Shown one piece after another: positions 18,891-27,868 of a stretch of DNA of 64,000 bases. The notes under the pieces were generated by a model, which searched no databases, was not told where the DNA came from, and saw nothing but the letters and a program-made list of their open reading frames with translations. Each line of letters opens with the position of its first letter. The stretch's first letter is position 1. This DNA comes from Clostridium sp. CAG:762 (GTDB lineage Bacteria > Bacillota_I > Bacilli_A > RF39 > UBA660), in the NCBI GenBank assembly GCA_000432575.1, contig HF996781.1, positions 1 to 64,000 on the forward strand. Reading direction: 5' to 3'. Made by a program: the position numbers and the translations under genes.

Positions 18891-19269
18891 TTAAATGCTA
18901 TTTCTGTGTCAATGTTATCGTCTACTGCAACTATTGTTAAAATGATAAGACCACTTAATAATACTAGAAGCGAGCAAATGAAAGACAAAAATGTAAGATT
19001 TTTTTTCTTTTCACTGTCGTTTTTATTTAGGTTTTCTAAATCCTCATAACTATCTTTGGTAATATGATAATATGTAATTACTAAAATAGTAAAAATAGGA
19101 ATCATGATATTTTGATATTCTTTTTTGGCAATGTCATCATTGTATAAAATATATTTTTTTCTTTACTGTTGGCATAAAAACTTAAAAATATAATACCTAT
19201 ATAGATAAGTCAAACATTATTTTCTATTTTTATATCTTTTAATCTTTCTATTTTTTCATTATCATTCAT
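18887..19269 (-). pseudogene. Broken two- or three-helix membrane protein
   Basis: Starting at the ATG at 19269 the frame reads MNDNEKIERLKDIKIENNV and then an in-frame TGA. It continues as a membrane helix (LIYIGIIFLSFYANSKEK), shifts frame in a run of seven A, and resumes as an intact C-terminal part of 72 or more codons with two hydrophobic segments. One stop plus one slippage point indicates a recent pseudogene. Function unknown. Confidence 0.6.
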
Positions 19270-19297
19270 ACTATATGTTATTAAATTATAACTGATT

Positions 19298-19647
19298 TTA
19301 GGAATAAAAAAATTTAAAAAATCTTGTAATGATTATGTGTTTGCTCTTGATAATGGTTCAAGAGTGATATTTGTAAAAATAGATAATGTTTTTGCATTGC
19401 TATTTATTGATAATAATCATATGATTTATAAAAACGTAGTAAAATATTAAAATACAAAAAAGAATTTAAATATCCAAGTTGTTTTGGGAGAATAAATTTT
19501 GAACAGAAATTTTTAGAAATTAATATATTTGATATAATTAAAATGATAGTAAAAGATTATGATAGTGGAATGATTACTGAATTAAAACAAGTAATTGATA
19601 GTTTAAGATTTCTAATTGATGAAACACAAATAAATAAAAAGGTTTAG
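19298..19647 (+). pseudogene. Remnant of an unknown gene
   Basis: Two coding-like pieces in different frames: first NDYVFALDNGSRVIFVKIDN onwards, stopping near 19450, then KEFKYPSCFGRINFEQKFLE to a TAG at 19645. No start codon with a ribosome site is present, so the 5' end is also lost. The rest of the 18.82-19.86 kb gap (19650-19860) shows no gene. Confidence 0.5.
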
Positions 19648-19862
19648 TAAGTGAATATTAGACTACTAATTATGTAGATACTGGTTGTAGAATTAATATT
19701 TTTTTTAATAATTAAAAAAACAAATGTAGTTTGGTTGTTAATCTAGTACTTTATGTATATCTTTTTAATTATATCGCAATAGCATATTCGCGAACAAATG
19801 TATAAAAAACTATTGACAAGTTAAAAAATATATAGTATATTTAGTTTAAGGATGGTGATATT

Positions 19863-20975
19863 ATGAGTAAAGAAAATAAAATGTTTATTCTTATTACAAT
19901 AATTTTAATTCTTATTATATTAGGTATTATTATGTTTTGTAATTTTAAGGAAAAAAAGGATAACAAAAAAATGCCTCTAACGGAAGGTGTGGCAGTGGTA
20001 CCTACCATGAATGACAGAATAAGTGGAGATAGTAGTTGGTGTGGAACATTTCAATTAGTATGGAATGATATGAAAAATCAAGTAGTAGGCAAAGATATTG
20101 TTTTTACGCCACAGTTGGAGATGGCTGAGAATCTTAATTTAGAGGATTTTAATGAGAATATGATATCTAGTAATTATTATTATAAGGCATATGGTTTGAA
20201 AACTTTAGAGTTAAAGAAAAAAATAGAAGATGGTATAAAAATTAAATTTAATCAGTCGAGTGATATTTTAAATGATTTTGATTGGAGCGATGATGCTTTA
20301 AATAAGGAAAATACAGGTAAATTAAGATATTTCTTTTATACGATGTTATATCGTGAGTTTAATTATTTATATAAGTTTGATGTTTTAAAAAATGATAGAT
20401 TTGCTAATTATAATAATGCCCAATATTTTGGAATAGATAATAGTACTAATAAATTAGTAAGGGAGCAAATAGAAGTATTATTTTATAATGATAAGAATAA
20501 TTTTGCTTTATTAATTAATACTAAGGACAATGATCAAGTTATTTATTATAAAAATCCTAAGGGTAATACTTTTAATGAAATATACGATAATATGTTAATA
20601 GAGAAAAGTAATTATAAAGGGGATAAAAATTTTAATAAAAATGATTACTTTAAAGCGCCATATATTGACTTTAATGTAAAAAGAGTATATGAAGAATTTG
20701 AGAATAAAAAATTTGAAACAAATAATCCTGTATATCCAACAGCAGAGATTATGAAAGCAATTCAAAGTATTAGTTTTTCAATTAATGAAAAAGGAGGCAA
20801 GGTAAAGAGTGAAGCTGGTATCGATGTAGTAGAAAAGTCAACATTGAGTCCTAGTGATTTGCCAAGATATTTTTATGTTGATGATAAGTTTGCTATATTT
20901 TTGAAGGAAAAAAATAGAGATAAACCTTATTTTGGGTCTTTAGTAAATGATATTACTAAATATCAGCCTAGGTAA
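19863..20975 (+). CDS. Membrane-anchored serpin-like protein
   Basis: A 370-residue protein with one N-terminal membrane helix (about 8-27), then a domain about the size of a small serpin. Serpin-like features are NQVVGKDIVFTPQ near 76 (compare the usual N-I-x-F-S-P), a hinge-like SFSINEKGGKVKSEAG near 312, and a C-terminal RYFYVDDKFAIFLKEK...YFGSLVND, which matches the closing serpin strands. The hinge lacks the usual run of small residues, so it may not inhibit by loop insertion. Its gene is 100 nt upstream of a secreted cysteine peptidase, a plausible target or partner. Confidence 0.6.
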   Translation: MSKENKMFILITIILILIILGIIMFCNFKEKKDNKKMPLTEGVAVVPTMNDRISGDSSWCGTFQLVWNDMKNQVVGKDIVFTPQLEMAENLNLEDFNENMISSNYYYKAYGLKTLELKKKIEDGIKIKFNQSSDILNDFDWSDDALNKENTGKLRYFFYTMLYREFNYLYKFDVLKNDRFANYNNAQYFGIDNSTNKLVREQIEVLFYNDKNNFALLINTKDNDQVIYYKNPKGNTFNEIYDNMLIEKSNYKGDKNFNKNDYFKAPYIDFNVKRVYEEFENKKFETNNPVYPTAEIMKAIQSISFSINEKGGKVKSEAGIDVVEKSTLSPSDLPRYFYVDDKFAIFLKEKNRDKPYFGSLVNDITKYQPR

Positions 20976-21075
20976 AATTAAGAATTATTTAAGATTTTTC
21001 TAATAAAAAAGTAATGAAGTATGCTAAGAGAAGTATTATAATTAATTATGTTAATGTTAGAAAGTTGGTTATTTT

Positions 21076-21900
21076 GTGAAAAAACATAATATTAAATTAG
21101 TATTGGTTATAGTATTTATCTTTGTTATTGGTTTTGTTAGTATTAATGGAGGATTATTAGATAAAGATAAGATTACTAAAAATATAATTAATGTAAGTGA
21201 AAATAGTATAGAATTTGATAGTCCTTATGAGAATTTAAATGAATTGGCTAAAAATAATAAAAGAGTTGCAAGGATACTTGAAAATAAAGAAGAATATCCT
21301 GAGTTTTTATTGGAGGCTTTATCCAAGAATACAGAGCTTATAGATTATGTATTGGATTATAATGATAATAATGGTAAAGTTTTATCTAATGATATAGGTA
21401 ATGTAAAAAAAGGAGATTATCCTTTATTACTTCAATATGATAAAAGATGGGGTTATGCTTATTATGGAGAATATAATTTAGCTATAAGTGGATGTGGACC
21501 AACGACAATTGCTATGGTAGTCGCGGGTTTAACGGGGAGAAATGATGTTACACCATATACTGTTGCTAAATATGCAATGGAAAATAATTATTATAGTGAG
21601 TCTGGTACAAAATGGGCTCTTATGAAAGAAGGAATAAAACATTTTGGTATAAAAAGTAGAGAACTTAATAATTCAAAGAAATTAATATTTAAAGAATTGG
21701 AAAAAGGGCATCCTATTATATGTAGCATGAAACCGGGAATATTTACCACAACTGGACATTTTATTGCTATTGTAGGAATAAAAGATAATAAATTTATTGT
21801 TCATGATCCAAATAGTAAAAAGAAAAGTAAAGGGTTATGGAGTTATGAAGAAATAAAAGATGAAATTAGAAACATGTGGGTATTTGAGAAAAAAATTTAA
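21076..21900 (+). CDS. C39-like cysteine peptidase, membrane-anchored
   Basis: A 274-residue protein with a GTG start, an N-terminal membrane helix (about 5-25), a linker with repeated Asn/Asp/Lys, and a C-terminal papain-fold domain of the Peptidase_C39_2 group. The catalytic Cys is in SGCGPTTIAM near 146, His in TTGHFIAIVG near 234 and the partner Asp/Asn in HDPN near 249. It would act outside the cell on unknown peptides. A single terminal helix and no ABC domain rule out a bacteriocin exporter. The serpin-like protein is encoded just upstream. Confidence 0.85.
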   Translation: MKKHNIKLVLVIVFIFVIGFVSINGGLLDKDKITKNIINVSENSIEFDSPYENLNELAKNNKRVARILENKEEYPEFLLEALSKNTELIDYVLDYNDNNGKVLSNDIGNVKKGDYPLLLQYDKRWGYAYYGEYNLAISGCGPTTIAMVVAGLTGRNDVTPYTVAKYAMENNYYSESGTKWALMKEGIKHFGIKSRELNNSKKLIFKELEKGHPIICSMKPGIFTTTGHFIAIVGIKDNKFIVHDPNSKKKSKGLWSYEEIKDEIRNMWVFEKKI

Positions 21901-21906
21901 AAAAAC

Positions 21907-21935
21907 TTGATATTTTGCATAAATAGTAGTATAAT
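21907..21935 (+). promoter_or_regulatory. Promoter of the metK transcript
   Basis: TTGATA, a 17-nt spacer and TATAAT. Transcription would begin at about 21942, just before the riboswitch P1 helix. Confidence 0.8.
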
Positions 21936-21944
21936 TAGATTACA

Positions 21945-22026
21945 TCTTATAAAGAGTGATGGAGGGACTAGCCCAGTGAAATCACACCAACCTATTTAAT
22001 TAGGTGGTAATGCTAGAGCGATAAGA
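21945..22026 (+). promoter_or_regulatory. SAM-I (S-box) riboswitch aptamer
   Basis: Conserved S-box elements in order: P1 (TCTTAT with ATAAGA), AGAGTGATGGAGGGACTAGCCC, GTGAAATCAC, the ACCAACC...GGTGGT helix and AATGCTAGAGCGATAAGA. It senses S-adenosylmethionine and lies directly upstream of metK, so SAM would shut off its own synthesis. Confidence 0.95.
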
Positions 22027-22069
22027 TAACTTTATACATTCAAGAAGTTATCTTGGATGTTTTTCTTTT
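22023..22069 (+). terminator. Riboswitch terminator and antiterminator
   Basis: Terminator: ACATTCAAG with CTTGGATGT (9 bp, one G-U pair), 7-nt loop, then TTTTCTTTT. Antiterminator: AAGATAACTT (22023-22032) pairs with AAGTTATCTT, which overlaps the terminator. AAGAT is also shared with P1, so SAM binding frees the terminator. Confidence 0.88.
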
Positions 22070-22109
22070 GAGATGAAAAAACTATAATTAAAAGAAAGAA
22101 GGTTTTAAA

Positions 22110-23135
22110 ATGAAATATTATAGTAATGAAATAGTTTTCAGGGGACATCCTGATAAAGTATGTGATCAAATAAGTGATGCTATTTTAGATGAATGTCTAA
22201 GACAAGATGTTAATTCAAGATGTGGAATTGAAGTAATGGGTGGAAAGGGAAAAATCTTTGTAACTGGTGAAGTTACCACTAAGGCTATAATTGATTTAGA
22301 GAGCATTGTTAAAAGAGTATTAAAGGATGTTGGTTATGATACTGACTATGAAATCGTTAATAATCTTGGTATTCAAAGTGCTGATATTGCTTTAGGTACA
22401 AATGATTCTGTTCATGGTGCTGGTGATAATGGTATGATGTTTGGTTATGCTTGTAAAGATACAAAAGAATTATTGCCTTTAGCAATGGTGATATTACAAA
22501 AACTTAGCATGGCATATGATGAGCTAAGAAAAAAGGATTCTCGCTTTTTGGCAGATGGTAAAGCTCAAATAACGGGTATTTATGATGAAGATAATAAATT
22601 AATTAAGATAAAAACATTTACCATTTGTTATCAAAATACAGAAAATGACAGAGCTAGCACAGACAAAATAATTGAGGATATTGCTAGAAATATTTGTAAT
22701 GAATATGGCATTGAAGTATTAGAATTTTTGATTAATCCAACTGGTAAATTTAAAATAGGTGGATTTCTTGGAGATGCTGGATTAACAGGAAGAAAAATTG
22801 TTGTAGATAGTTACCAATCATTTGCTAATGTAGGTGGTGGGGCATTCTCAGGAAAGGATTTAACTAAAGTAGATAGAAGTGGAGCGTATAAAGCAAGAGA
22901 AATTGCTAAAAAGATAGTAAGTTCTAATGAAGATTATACATGGTGTGAAGTACAATTATCTTATGCTATTGGAAAAAGTAGACCTTTAGCTATTTATATC
23001 AAGACTAATTTAGGTGATGTGAATGCAAGTGATGAATTATATGATGAATGTGATGTTAAAAATATGCTTATAGAATTAAGAAATAAAAATATTTGTTTTG
23101 AAGAGAAAGCTAGATTTGGACATTTTAAAGATTAA
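22110..23135 (+). CDS. metK: S-adenosylmethionine synthetase
   Basis: A 341-residue enzyme making SAM from methionine and ATP. Visible motifs are GHPDKVCDQISDAILD near 12, the flexible-loop GAGDNGMMFGYA near 104 (most homologues have GAGDQG), and GGGAFSGKDLTKVDRSGAY near 243, the phosphate-binding region. It is shorter than the usual 380-400 residues, mostly by trimmed loops, and no motif is missing. Expression is controlled by the S-box riboswitch upstream. Confidence 0.96.
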   Translation: MKYYSNEIVFRGHPDKVCDQISDAILDECLRQDVNSRCGIEVMGGKGKIFVTGEVTTKAIIDLESIVKRVLKDVGYDTDYEIVNNLGIQSADIALGTNDSVHGAGDNGMMFGYACKDTKELLPLAMVILQKLSMAYDELRKKDSRFLADGKAQITGIYDEDNKLIKIKTFTICYQNTENDRASTDKIIEDIARNICNEYGIEVLEFLINPTGKFKIGGFLGDAGLTGRKIVVDSYQSFANVGGGAFSGKDLTKVDRSGAYKAREIAKKIVSSNEDYTWCEVQLSYAIGKSRPLAIYIKTNLGDVNASDELYDECDVKNMLIELRNKNICFEEKARFGHFKD

Positions 23136-23136
23136 T

Positions 23137-23168
23137 AAGTAAATTAGTAAAATAGTTTACTTTTTTCT
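23137..23168 (+). terminator. Terminator after metK
   Basis: AAGTAAA with TTTACTT, 12-nt loop, T6 tail. Confidence 0.65.
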
Positions 23169-23218
23169 TTACAATAATTAACTATTATGTTAGAGTATTA
23201 CCTAAGAGGTGTTGGGTT

Positions 23219-24226
23219 ATGGAAAAAGAAAAAGTAAGAATATTGCTCAATAAATTAGCAAAACATGGAATTGAATTAAAGGATATTGATACTTTATTAA
23301 GAAGAAATGAAGATATTGTTATAGAGTTACTTAATTTAAAAGATGAATTATTTGTCAAAGGAGTAAAAGTTATTAATATATACGATGATATGGAAGTTCT
23401 TGAGGCTTTAAATATTTTAAAAAAAGCTAAATATGAAGAAACTTATTTTGCATTAATAAATGAATATTTAAGGAACAATAATCTTTCTTTTCAAGGTGCT
23501 AATTTAATAAATAAAGCTCCATGTGATTTTAATGCAAAATATGCTTATGAAGTACTAACTAATGAAACTTCACTTAAATATAATGTTGCTCTTCTTGGAG
23601 CTTCAATTATTAATAAGTCAAAGCATAAATTTAATGCTAAGTGTGCAAGTCGGGTATTAAAAAGTAAAGTTTGTAATCAATATAATCATAGTCTTATGGG
23701 GGCTTCAATGATTAATAAGTCAAAAGATGTATTTAATGCTGAAAATATTGCTTATGTTTTATGCGATCCTATAGCTAATCAAAATAAGTTTTTAGAGGAT
23801 GCTATATGTGAATTAAATAAATCTTCAAATGATTTTAATGCTAATTATGGTGCTTTGTTATTAATGAATAAAACTGCGAATGAGTATAATGTTACTTTAG
23901 AGGGAATGAAGGTTATTAATGAGGCTAAAAATGAAACTAGTGCAATATATATTTATGATACATTAACTGATGAAATTAGTTTAAAATATGGAAGTGCTTT
24001 GATAAATGCTCATTATATTGCTAAAGAAATGAAAGATGATGACAATATGTTAGTTAATGATAATATTATACCTGGAGATAGAAGCATAAAAAGAGAAAAA
24101 GTTAGATTAAAGAAAGATTTAAACACTTTAATAAAGCAAGTTAATGGTATGGATAATGATATTAAAGTAATAAAGTTTACAAAAAGATTAGTTAAAATAA
24201 GAGAAAGAAATAATTTTGATTATTAG
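23219..24226 (+). CDS. Helical-repeat protein with ~34-residue tandem repeats
   Basis: A 335-residue soluble protein. From about residue 92 to 265 it has five or six diverged units of about 34 residues of the form GASxINKSKxxFNAKxAxxVLxxxxxxxYNxxL. Each unit looks like a two-helix hairpin, as in TPR/HEAT-like solenoids. An N-terminal helical cap and a basic C-terminal coil (about 285-335) flank the array. No membrane segment or catalytic motif is seen. It is probably a binding scaffold; the family is unknown to me. Confidence 0.6.
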   Translation: MEKEKVRILLNKLAKHGIELKDIDTLLRRNEDIVIELLNLKDELFVKGVKVINIYDDMEVLEALNILKKAKYEETYFALINEYLRNNNLSFQGANLINKAPCDFNAKYAYEVLTNETSLKYNVALLGASIINKSKHKFNAKCASRVLKSKVCNQYNHSLMGASMINKSKDVFNAENIAYVLCDPIANQNKFLEDAICELNKSSNDFNANYGALLLMNKTANEYNVTLEGMKVINEAKNETSAIYIYDTLTDEISLKYGSALINAHYIAKEMKDDDNMLVNDNIIPGDRSIKREKVRLKKDLNTLIKQVNGMDNDIKVIKFTKRLVKIRERNNFDY

Positions 24227-24290
24227 ATTATTTCTTTTTCTTTACATAAAAGATGATATATAATATAATTAAGTTGTGAGAGGAGAATTT

Positions 24291-25178
24291 ATGAAAGAAA
24301 AAACATTACTTATTATGGCCGCGGGAATGGGAAGCAGATTTGGAGGATTAAAACAGATAGAACCAGTTGGACCAAATGGTGAATTTATTATTGATTATTC
24401 AGTATGTGATGCTATAAAAGCAGGATTTACTAAAGTTGTATTTATTATAAAGAAAGAGAATTATGATTTATTTAGGGAAACAATTGGTAAAAGATTTGAG
24501 CATAAAATTAACGTTTGCTATGCTTTTCAAGAAATGGAGTTTTTACCTGAAAATTATACTTGTCCAGTAGATAGAGTTAAACCTTGGGGTACTGCACATG
24601 CTGTTATTTGTGCAAAAGAATATGTTGATTCTAATTTTTTAGTTATTAACTCTGATGATTTTTACGGAGAAGATGCTTATTTTAAAGCCAGTGAGTTTTT
24701 AGAAGAAGTTAATGATAATAGTAGAGAATATGCTATTATAGGTTATGAAGTAGGAAATACAATAAATGAAACTGGTTCTGTAAAGCGAGGTATTTTAAAA
24801 AGTAAAAATGGTTATGTAACTGATATTGTAGAATCATTAATTGAATGTAATGATAAAATCGTGGCATCTCCACTTAATGGTATGACTTCATTTACTATTA
24901 AAAAAGATGATTTAGTATCAATGAATATGGTTTGTTTTACTAAAGAAATATTTAATTATTTAGAAGATAATTTCAAAGAATTTTTAAATGATAACAAAGA
25001 TAATATTTTAAAGTGTGAATATTTAATACCAGATATATTAGATAAGGGTATTAAAGAAAATCAATGTAAGGTTAGACTTATTAAAACTGATGCTAAATGG
25101 TTGGGAGTTACATATAAAGAAGATTTAGATAAAGTTAAAAGAGAAATAAAAAAATTAATTTTAGAAAAAAAATATTAA
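24291..25178 (+). CDS. Sugar-phosphate nucleotidyltransferase-like protein
   Basis: A 295-residue protein with a Rossmann-like N-terminus carrying the nucleotide-binding signature MAAGMGSRFGGLKQ near 7-20 and the metal-site VINSDDFYG near 117. It belongs to the NTP_transferase superfamily (PF00483-like), which activates sugar phosphates with NTP. The sugar cannot be told from sequence, and no partner sugar gene is adjacent. The start behind GAGGAG at 24291 is preferred over an in-frame GTG/TTG upstream. Confidence 0.82.
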   Translation: MKEKTLLIMAAGMGSRFGGLKQIEPVGPNGEFIIDYSVCDAIKAGFTKVVFIIKKENYDLFRETIGKRFEHKINVCYAFQEMEFLPENYTCPVDRVKPWGTAHAVICAKEYVDSNFLVINSDDFYGEDAYFKASEFLEEVNDNSREYAIIGYEVGNTINETGSVKRGILKSKNGYVTDIVESLIECNDKIVASPLNGMTSFTIKKDDLVSMNMVCFTKEIFNYLEDNFKEFLNDNKDNILKCEYLIPDILDKGIKENQCKVRLIKTDAKWLGVTYKEDLDKVKREIKKLILEKKY

Positions 25179-25240
25179 TATAATTACTTAATTCGACATA
25201 ATATTACTTGTGGATATTATATATTAAATATGGTGATATT

Positions 25241-25702
25241 ATGTTAAAAATAAAGAAAGTTCTTATTTCCATTATTTTATCTATCATATTAGGATATTTA
25301 TGTGGTATTACAATTTATAAAATATATGAAAATGATACTCTTAATACTATAAATAGTAATAAAGTGTATCTTTTGCAAAGTGGAGCTTATAGTTCTATAG
25401 ATAATATGAAGATGAATACTAAGCAATTAAATTATGTTTATTTTAATGACGAGGGAATGTATAAAACAATCGTGGCTATTACGAAAAATAAAGATAATAT
25501 TAAGAAAATAAAGAATGCTTATAATATAGATATGGTGATAAATGAATACTACCTAGAAAATGATGATTTAATTAATAAAATTAATGAATATGATAAGGAA
25601 TTAGCAGGTACTAGTGATAAAGAGGAAGTAGTTAAGATAGTAAATAATATGCTAATTAATTATAAGGAAGAAAATAATATTAAATTGGTAAAAACATATT
25701 AA
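25241..25702 (+). CDS. Membrane-anchored protein with SPOR-like domain
   Basis: A 153-residue protein with one N-terminal membrane helix (about 6-27). The domain at about 40-115 starts VYLLQSGAYSSIDNMKMN, which resembles the first strand and helix of SPOR/sporulation-related repeats that bind denuded septal peptidoglycan. Start at ATG 25241 behind GGTGAT. SPOR is a weak match by pattern, but it is consistent with other envelope and sporulation genes in the window. Confidence 0.6.
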   Translation: MLKIKKVLISIILSIILGYLCGITIYKIYENDTLNTINSNKVYLLQSGAYSSIDNMKMNTKQLNYVYFNDEGMYKTIVAITKNKDNIKKIKNAYNIDMVINEYYLENDDLINKINEYDKELAGTSDKEEVVKIVNNMLINYKEENNIKLVKTY

Positions 25703-25747
25703 TTTTATTAATAGAGTAGAATATATTTTATCAAGGGGGATATTATT

Positions 25748-26161
25748 ATGGAAGAGGAAAAAGAATTATTAAATGATGATAGTAATATAGAAAAAGAGAT
25801 AGAAATAAACACGAATACTAAATTAATAGCTATTTTATCATATCTAGGCATATTATCTTTGATTCCATATTATGGTGTTAAGGATGATGAATTTATTAAT
25901 TATCATGCTAAAGAGGGAATGAATTTATTATTGGTATGGCTTATTTATTATGTACTATATAATGTATTATCTCAAATAAAAGTTAATACTTCATGTATGT
26001 ATGGTTTAATTGTATGTAAAGTTACACCTTGGTATATTAAATCATTTTTATTAATATTAGGTTTAATTGTTGGAGTAATTGCTATGATAGGAATATTGAA
26101 TGTAATAAGAGGAGAGAAAAATAAATTACCTTTTATAAGAAAACTTAGGGTATTTAAATAA
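25748..26161 (+). CDS. DUF4870/Tic20-like small membrane protein
   Basis: A 137-residue protein with an acidic N-terminal tail (about 1-20) followed by three or four hydrophobic helices. The motif TKLIAILSYLGIL...PYYGVKDDEFINYHAKEGMN matches DUF4870-type proteins, where a short polar loop with a His follows helix 1. No enzymatic role is known for this family. Confidence 0.75.
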   Translation: MEEEKELLNDDSNIEKEIEINTNTKLIAILSYLGILSLIPYYGVKDDEFINYHAKEGMNLLLVWLIYYVLYNVLSQIKVNTSCMYGLIVCKVTPWYIKSFLLILGLIVGVIAMIGILNVIRGEKNKLPFIRKLRVFK

Positions 26162-26203
26162 TCTCCTTTTTTTTATTTTCATAAACTAATGTGGGTGATA
26201 AAA

Positions 26204-26488
26204 ATGAGTATAAGTATAAATGATTTATTGAAAATAGAAAATGCTAATATTATTGATATTAGGGAAAATTATTTATATATGTTAGGACATGTTAGGGGTA
26301 GTGTTAATATAAGTGGAATTTTACTTGGTGAATTATATGATAACTATTTAGATAAGAGTAAAACATATTATATTTATTGTAGTTATGGACATTTGAGTAA
26401 GATTCTTGCAAATAAACTTAATGATTTGGGATATCATGTTTACAGTGTTGCTGAAGGTTATAATTCTTTTAAAAATATGTTGTCGTAA
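26204..26488 (+). CDS. Single-domain rhodanese-like sulfurtransferase
   Basis: A 94-residue protein covering one rhodanese domain: NIIDIRENYLYMLGHVRGSVNI at the start and the active-site loop YIYCSYGHLS with the catalytic Cys near residue 60. Such enzymes carry sulfane sulfur as a Cys persulfide. Start at ATG 26204 behind GGGTGAT. Confidence 0.85.
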   Translation: MSISINDLLKIENANIIDIRENYLYMLGHVRGSVNISGILLGELYDNYLDKSKTYYIYCSYGHLSKILANKLNDLGYHVYSVAEGYNSFKNMLS

Positions 26489-26525
26489 TAAAAAAAATGG
26501 TTTATAATGTTATTAGGGTGATAGT

Positions 26526-27593
26526 ATGGATTATGTAATAATTGGGTTACTTGTTTTGATAATAATTTTAGTAATAGTATCAATAGTTAAGAATATTAAC
26601 GAAGCAAAGATAACAGAGAGGTTAGGGAAGTTAGAGACTACTTTAATTAAGGAACTTAGTGATTATAGAGAGAGTATTAATCGTACTATGAATAATGATT
26701 TTAATAATTTAAATGAGAAAATTGAAGTAAAATTAAGGCTTATTAATGAAAAAGTAAGTGAAAGAATTGATGAAAATTTTGAGAAGACTAATAAAACATT
26801 TACAAATATTTTAGAAAGATTAACTAAGATTGATGAAGCTCAAAAGAAGATTGATAATTTATCTAGTGATATTATATCTTTACAAAGTATTTTAACCGAT
26901 AAGAAGAGTCGTGGAATATTTGGTGAGGTAAATTTAAAGCATATTTTAGCTAGTGTTTTTGGAGATAAGAATGATAAGATATATCAAATGCAGTATTCTT
27001 TTAATAATAATACTATTGCAGATGCTGTTTTATTTGCTCCACTTCCTTTGGGGACAATTGCTATTGATTCTAAGTTTCCTTTGGAAAGTTATAAGATTAT
27101 GGTAGATAAGGATACTTCTAAGTTAGAAAGAGAAATGGCGTCTAAACAATTTAAAATAGATGTAAAAAAACATATAGATGCAATTAGTAGTAAATATATA
27201 ATTATGGGTGTAACTTCTAATCAGGCAATTATGTTTTTACCAGCAGAGGCTATATTTGCGGAACTTAATGCTTATCATAATGATTTAATAGAATATGCTT
27301 ATAGTAAGAATGTTTGGATAACATCACCAACAACCTTAATGGCAACGATTACTGTTATTCAAGTTTTACTTATGAATATAGAAAGGGATAAATATGCAAA
27401 GATTATTCATGAAGAATTAAATAAATTAGGGTTAGAATTTTCAAGATATAAGGAAAGATGGGATAAATTATCAAGGAGTATTGAAACGGTAAGTAAGGAT
27501 GCTCAAAATTTATATATTACAACGGATAAAATAACAAAGAGATTTGATTCTATTAATAAAGTTGATATAAAGGATAATAAATATATTGAATAA
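26526..27593 (+). CDS. rmuC: DNA recombination protein RmuC
   Basis: A 355-residue protein. N-terminal membrane helix (about 3-22), long coiled coil (about 28-125), then the RmuC nuclease-like core with SRGIFGEVNLKHIL near 137, ADAVLFAP...IAIDSKFPLE near 167-183, and ITSPTTLMATI near 263. RmuC limits inverted-repeat recombination and has a PD-(D/E)XK-like fold. Confidence 0.92.
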   Translation: MDYVIIGLLVLIIILVIVSIVKNINEAKITERLGKLETTLIKELSDYRESINRTMNNDFNNLNEKIEVKLRLINEKVSERIDENFEKTNKTFTNILERLTKIDEAQKKIDNLSSDIISLQSILTDKKSRGIFGEVNLKHILASVFGDKNDKIYQMQYSFNNNTIADAVLFAPLPLGTIAIDSKFPLESYKIMVDKDTSKLEREMASKQFKIDVKKHIDAISSKYIIMGVTSNQAIMFLPAEAIFAELNAYHNDLIEYAYSKNVWITSPTTLMATITVIQVLLMNIERDKYAKIIHEELNKLGLEFSRYKERWDKLSRSIETVSKDAQNLYITTDKITKRFDSINKVDIKDNKYIE

Positions 27594-27649
27594 AAGAAAT
27601 CATGTGAATAAATAATAATTACTAAAATAAGATATTATAGGTGATTATT

Positions 27650-27868
27650 ATGTTATCACGGATTTTTTTCTTTTTATTAGGTTTTGGTCTAATGATTGTA
27701 GGTTTTACTTATATCATATTATATTTAAATCTATTAACTATTGGGTATAATTTAAGTGAATATGTTAATTTTATAATTAGAAGGTTTGAATGTTATTATA
27801 GTTTAATAGGGTTTATAATTATTTTAATTACTTTATTTAAAGGAGGAAAGTATGAATTATATTTATGA
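27650..27868 (+). CDS. Small two-helix membrane protein
   Basis: A 72-residue protein with two hydrophobic helices (about 3-27 and 44-63). Its 3' end contains the AAAGGAGG ribosome site and start codon of the next gene, overlapping by 17 nt. Family not recognised. Confidence 0.55.
   Translation: MLSRIFFFLLGFGLMIVGFTYIILYLNLLTIGYNLSEYVNFIIRRFECYYSLIGFIIILITLFKGGKYELYL

Noticed and set aside
19190..19240. TGA read as Trp in the 18887-19269 minus-strand gene
   Set aside because: TGG is the Trp codon throughout, and TGA ends yqfC and other genes. The same gene also has a frameshift, so it is a pseudogene, not recoding.
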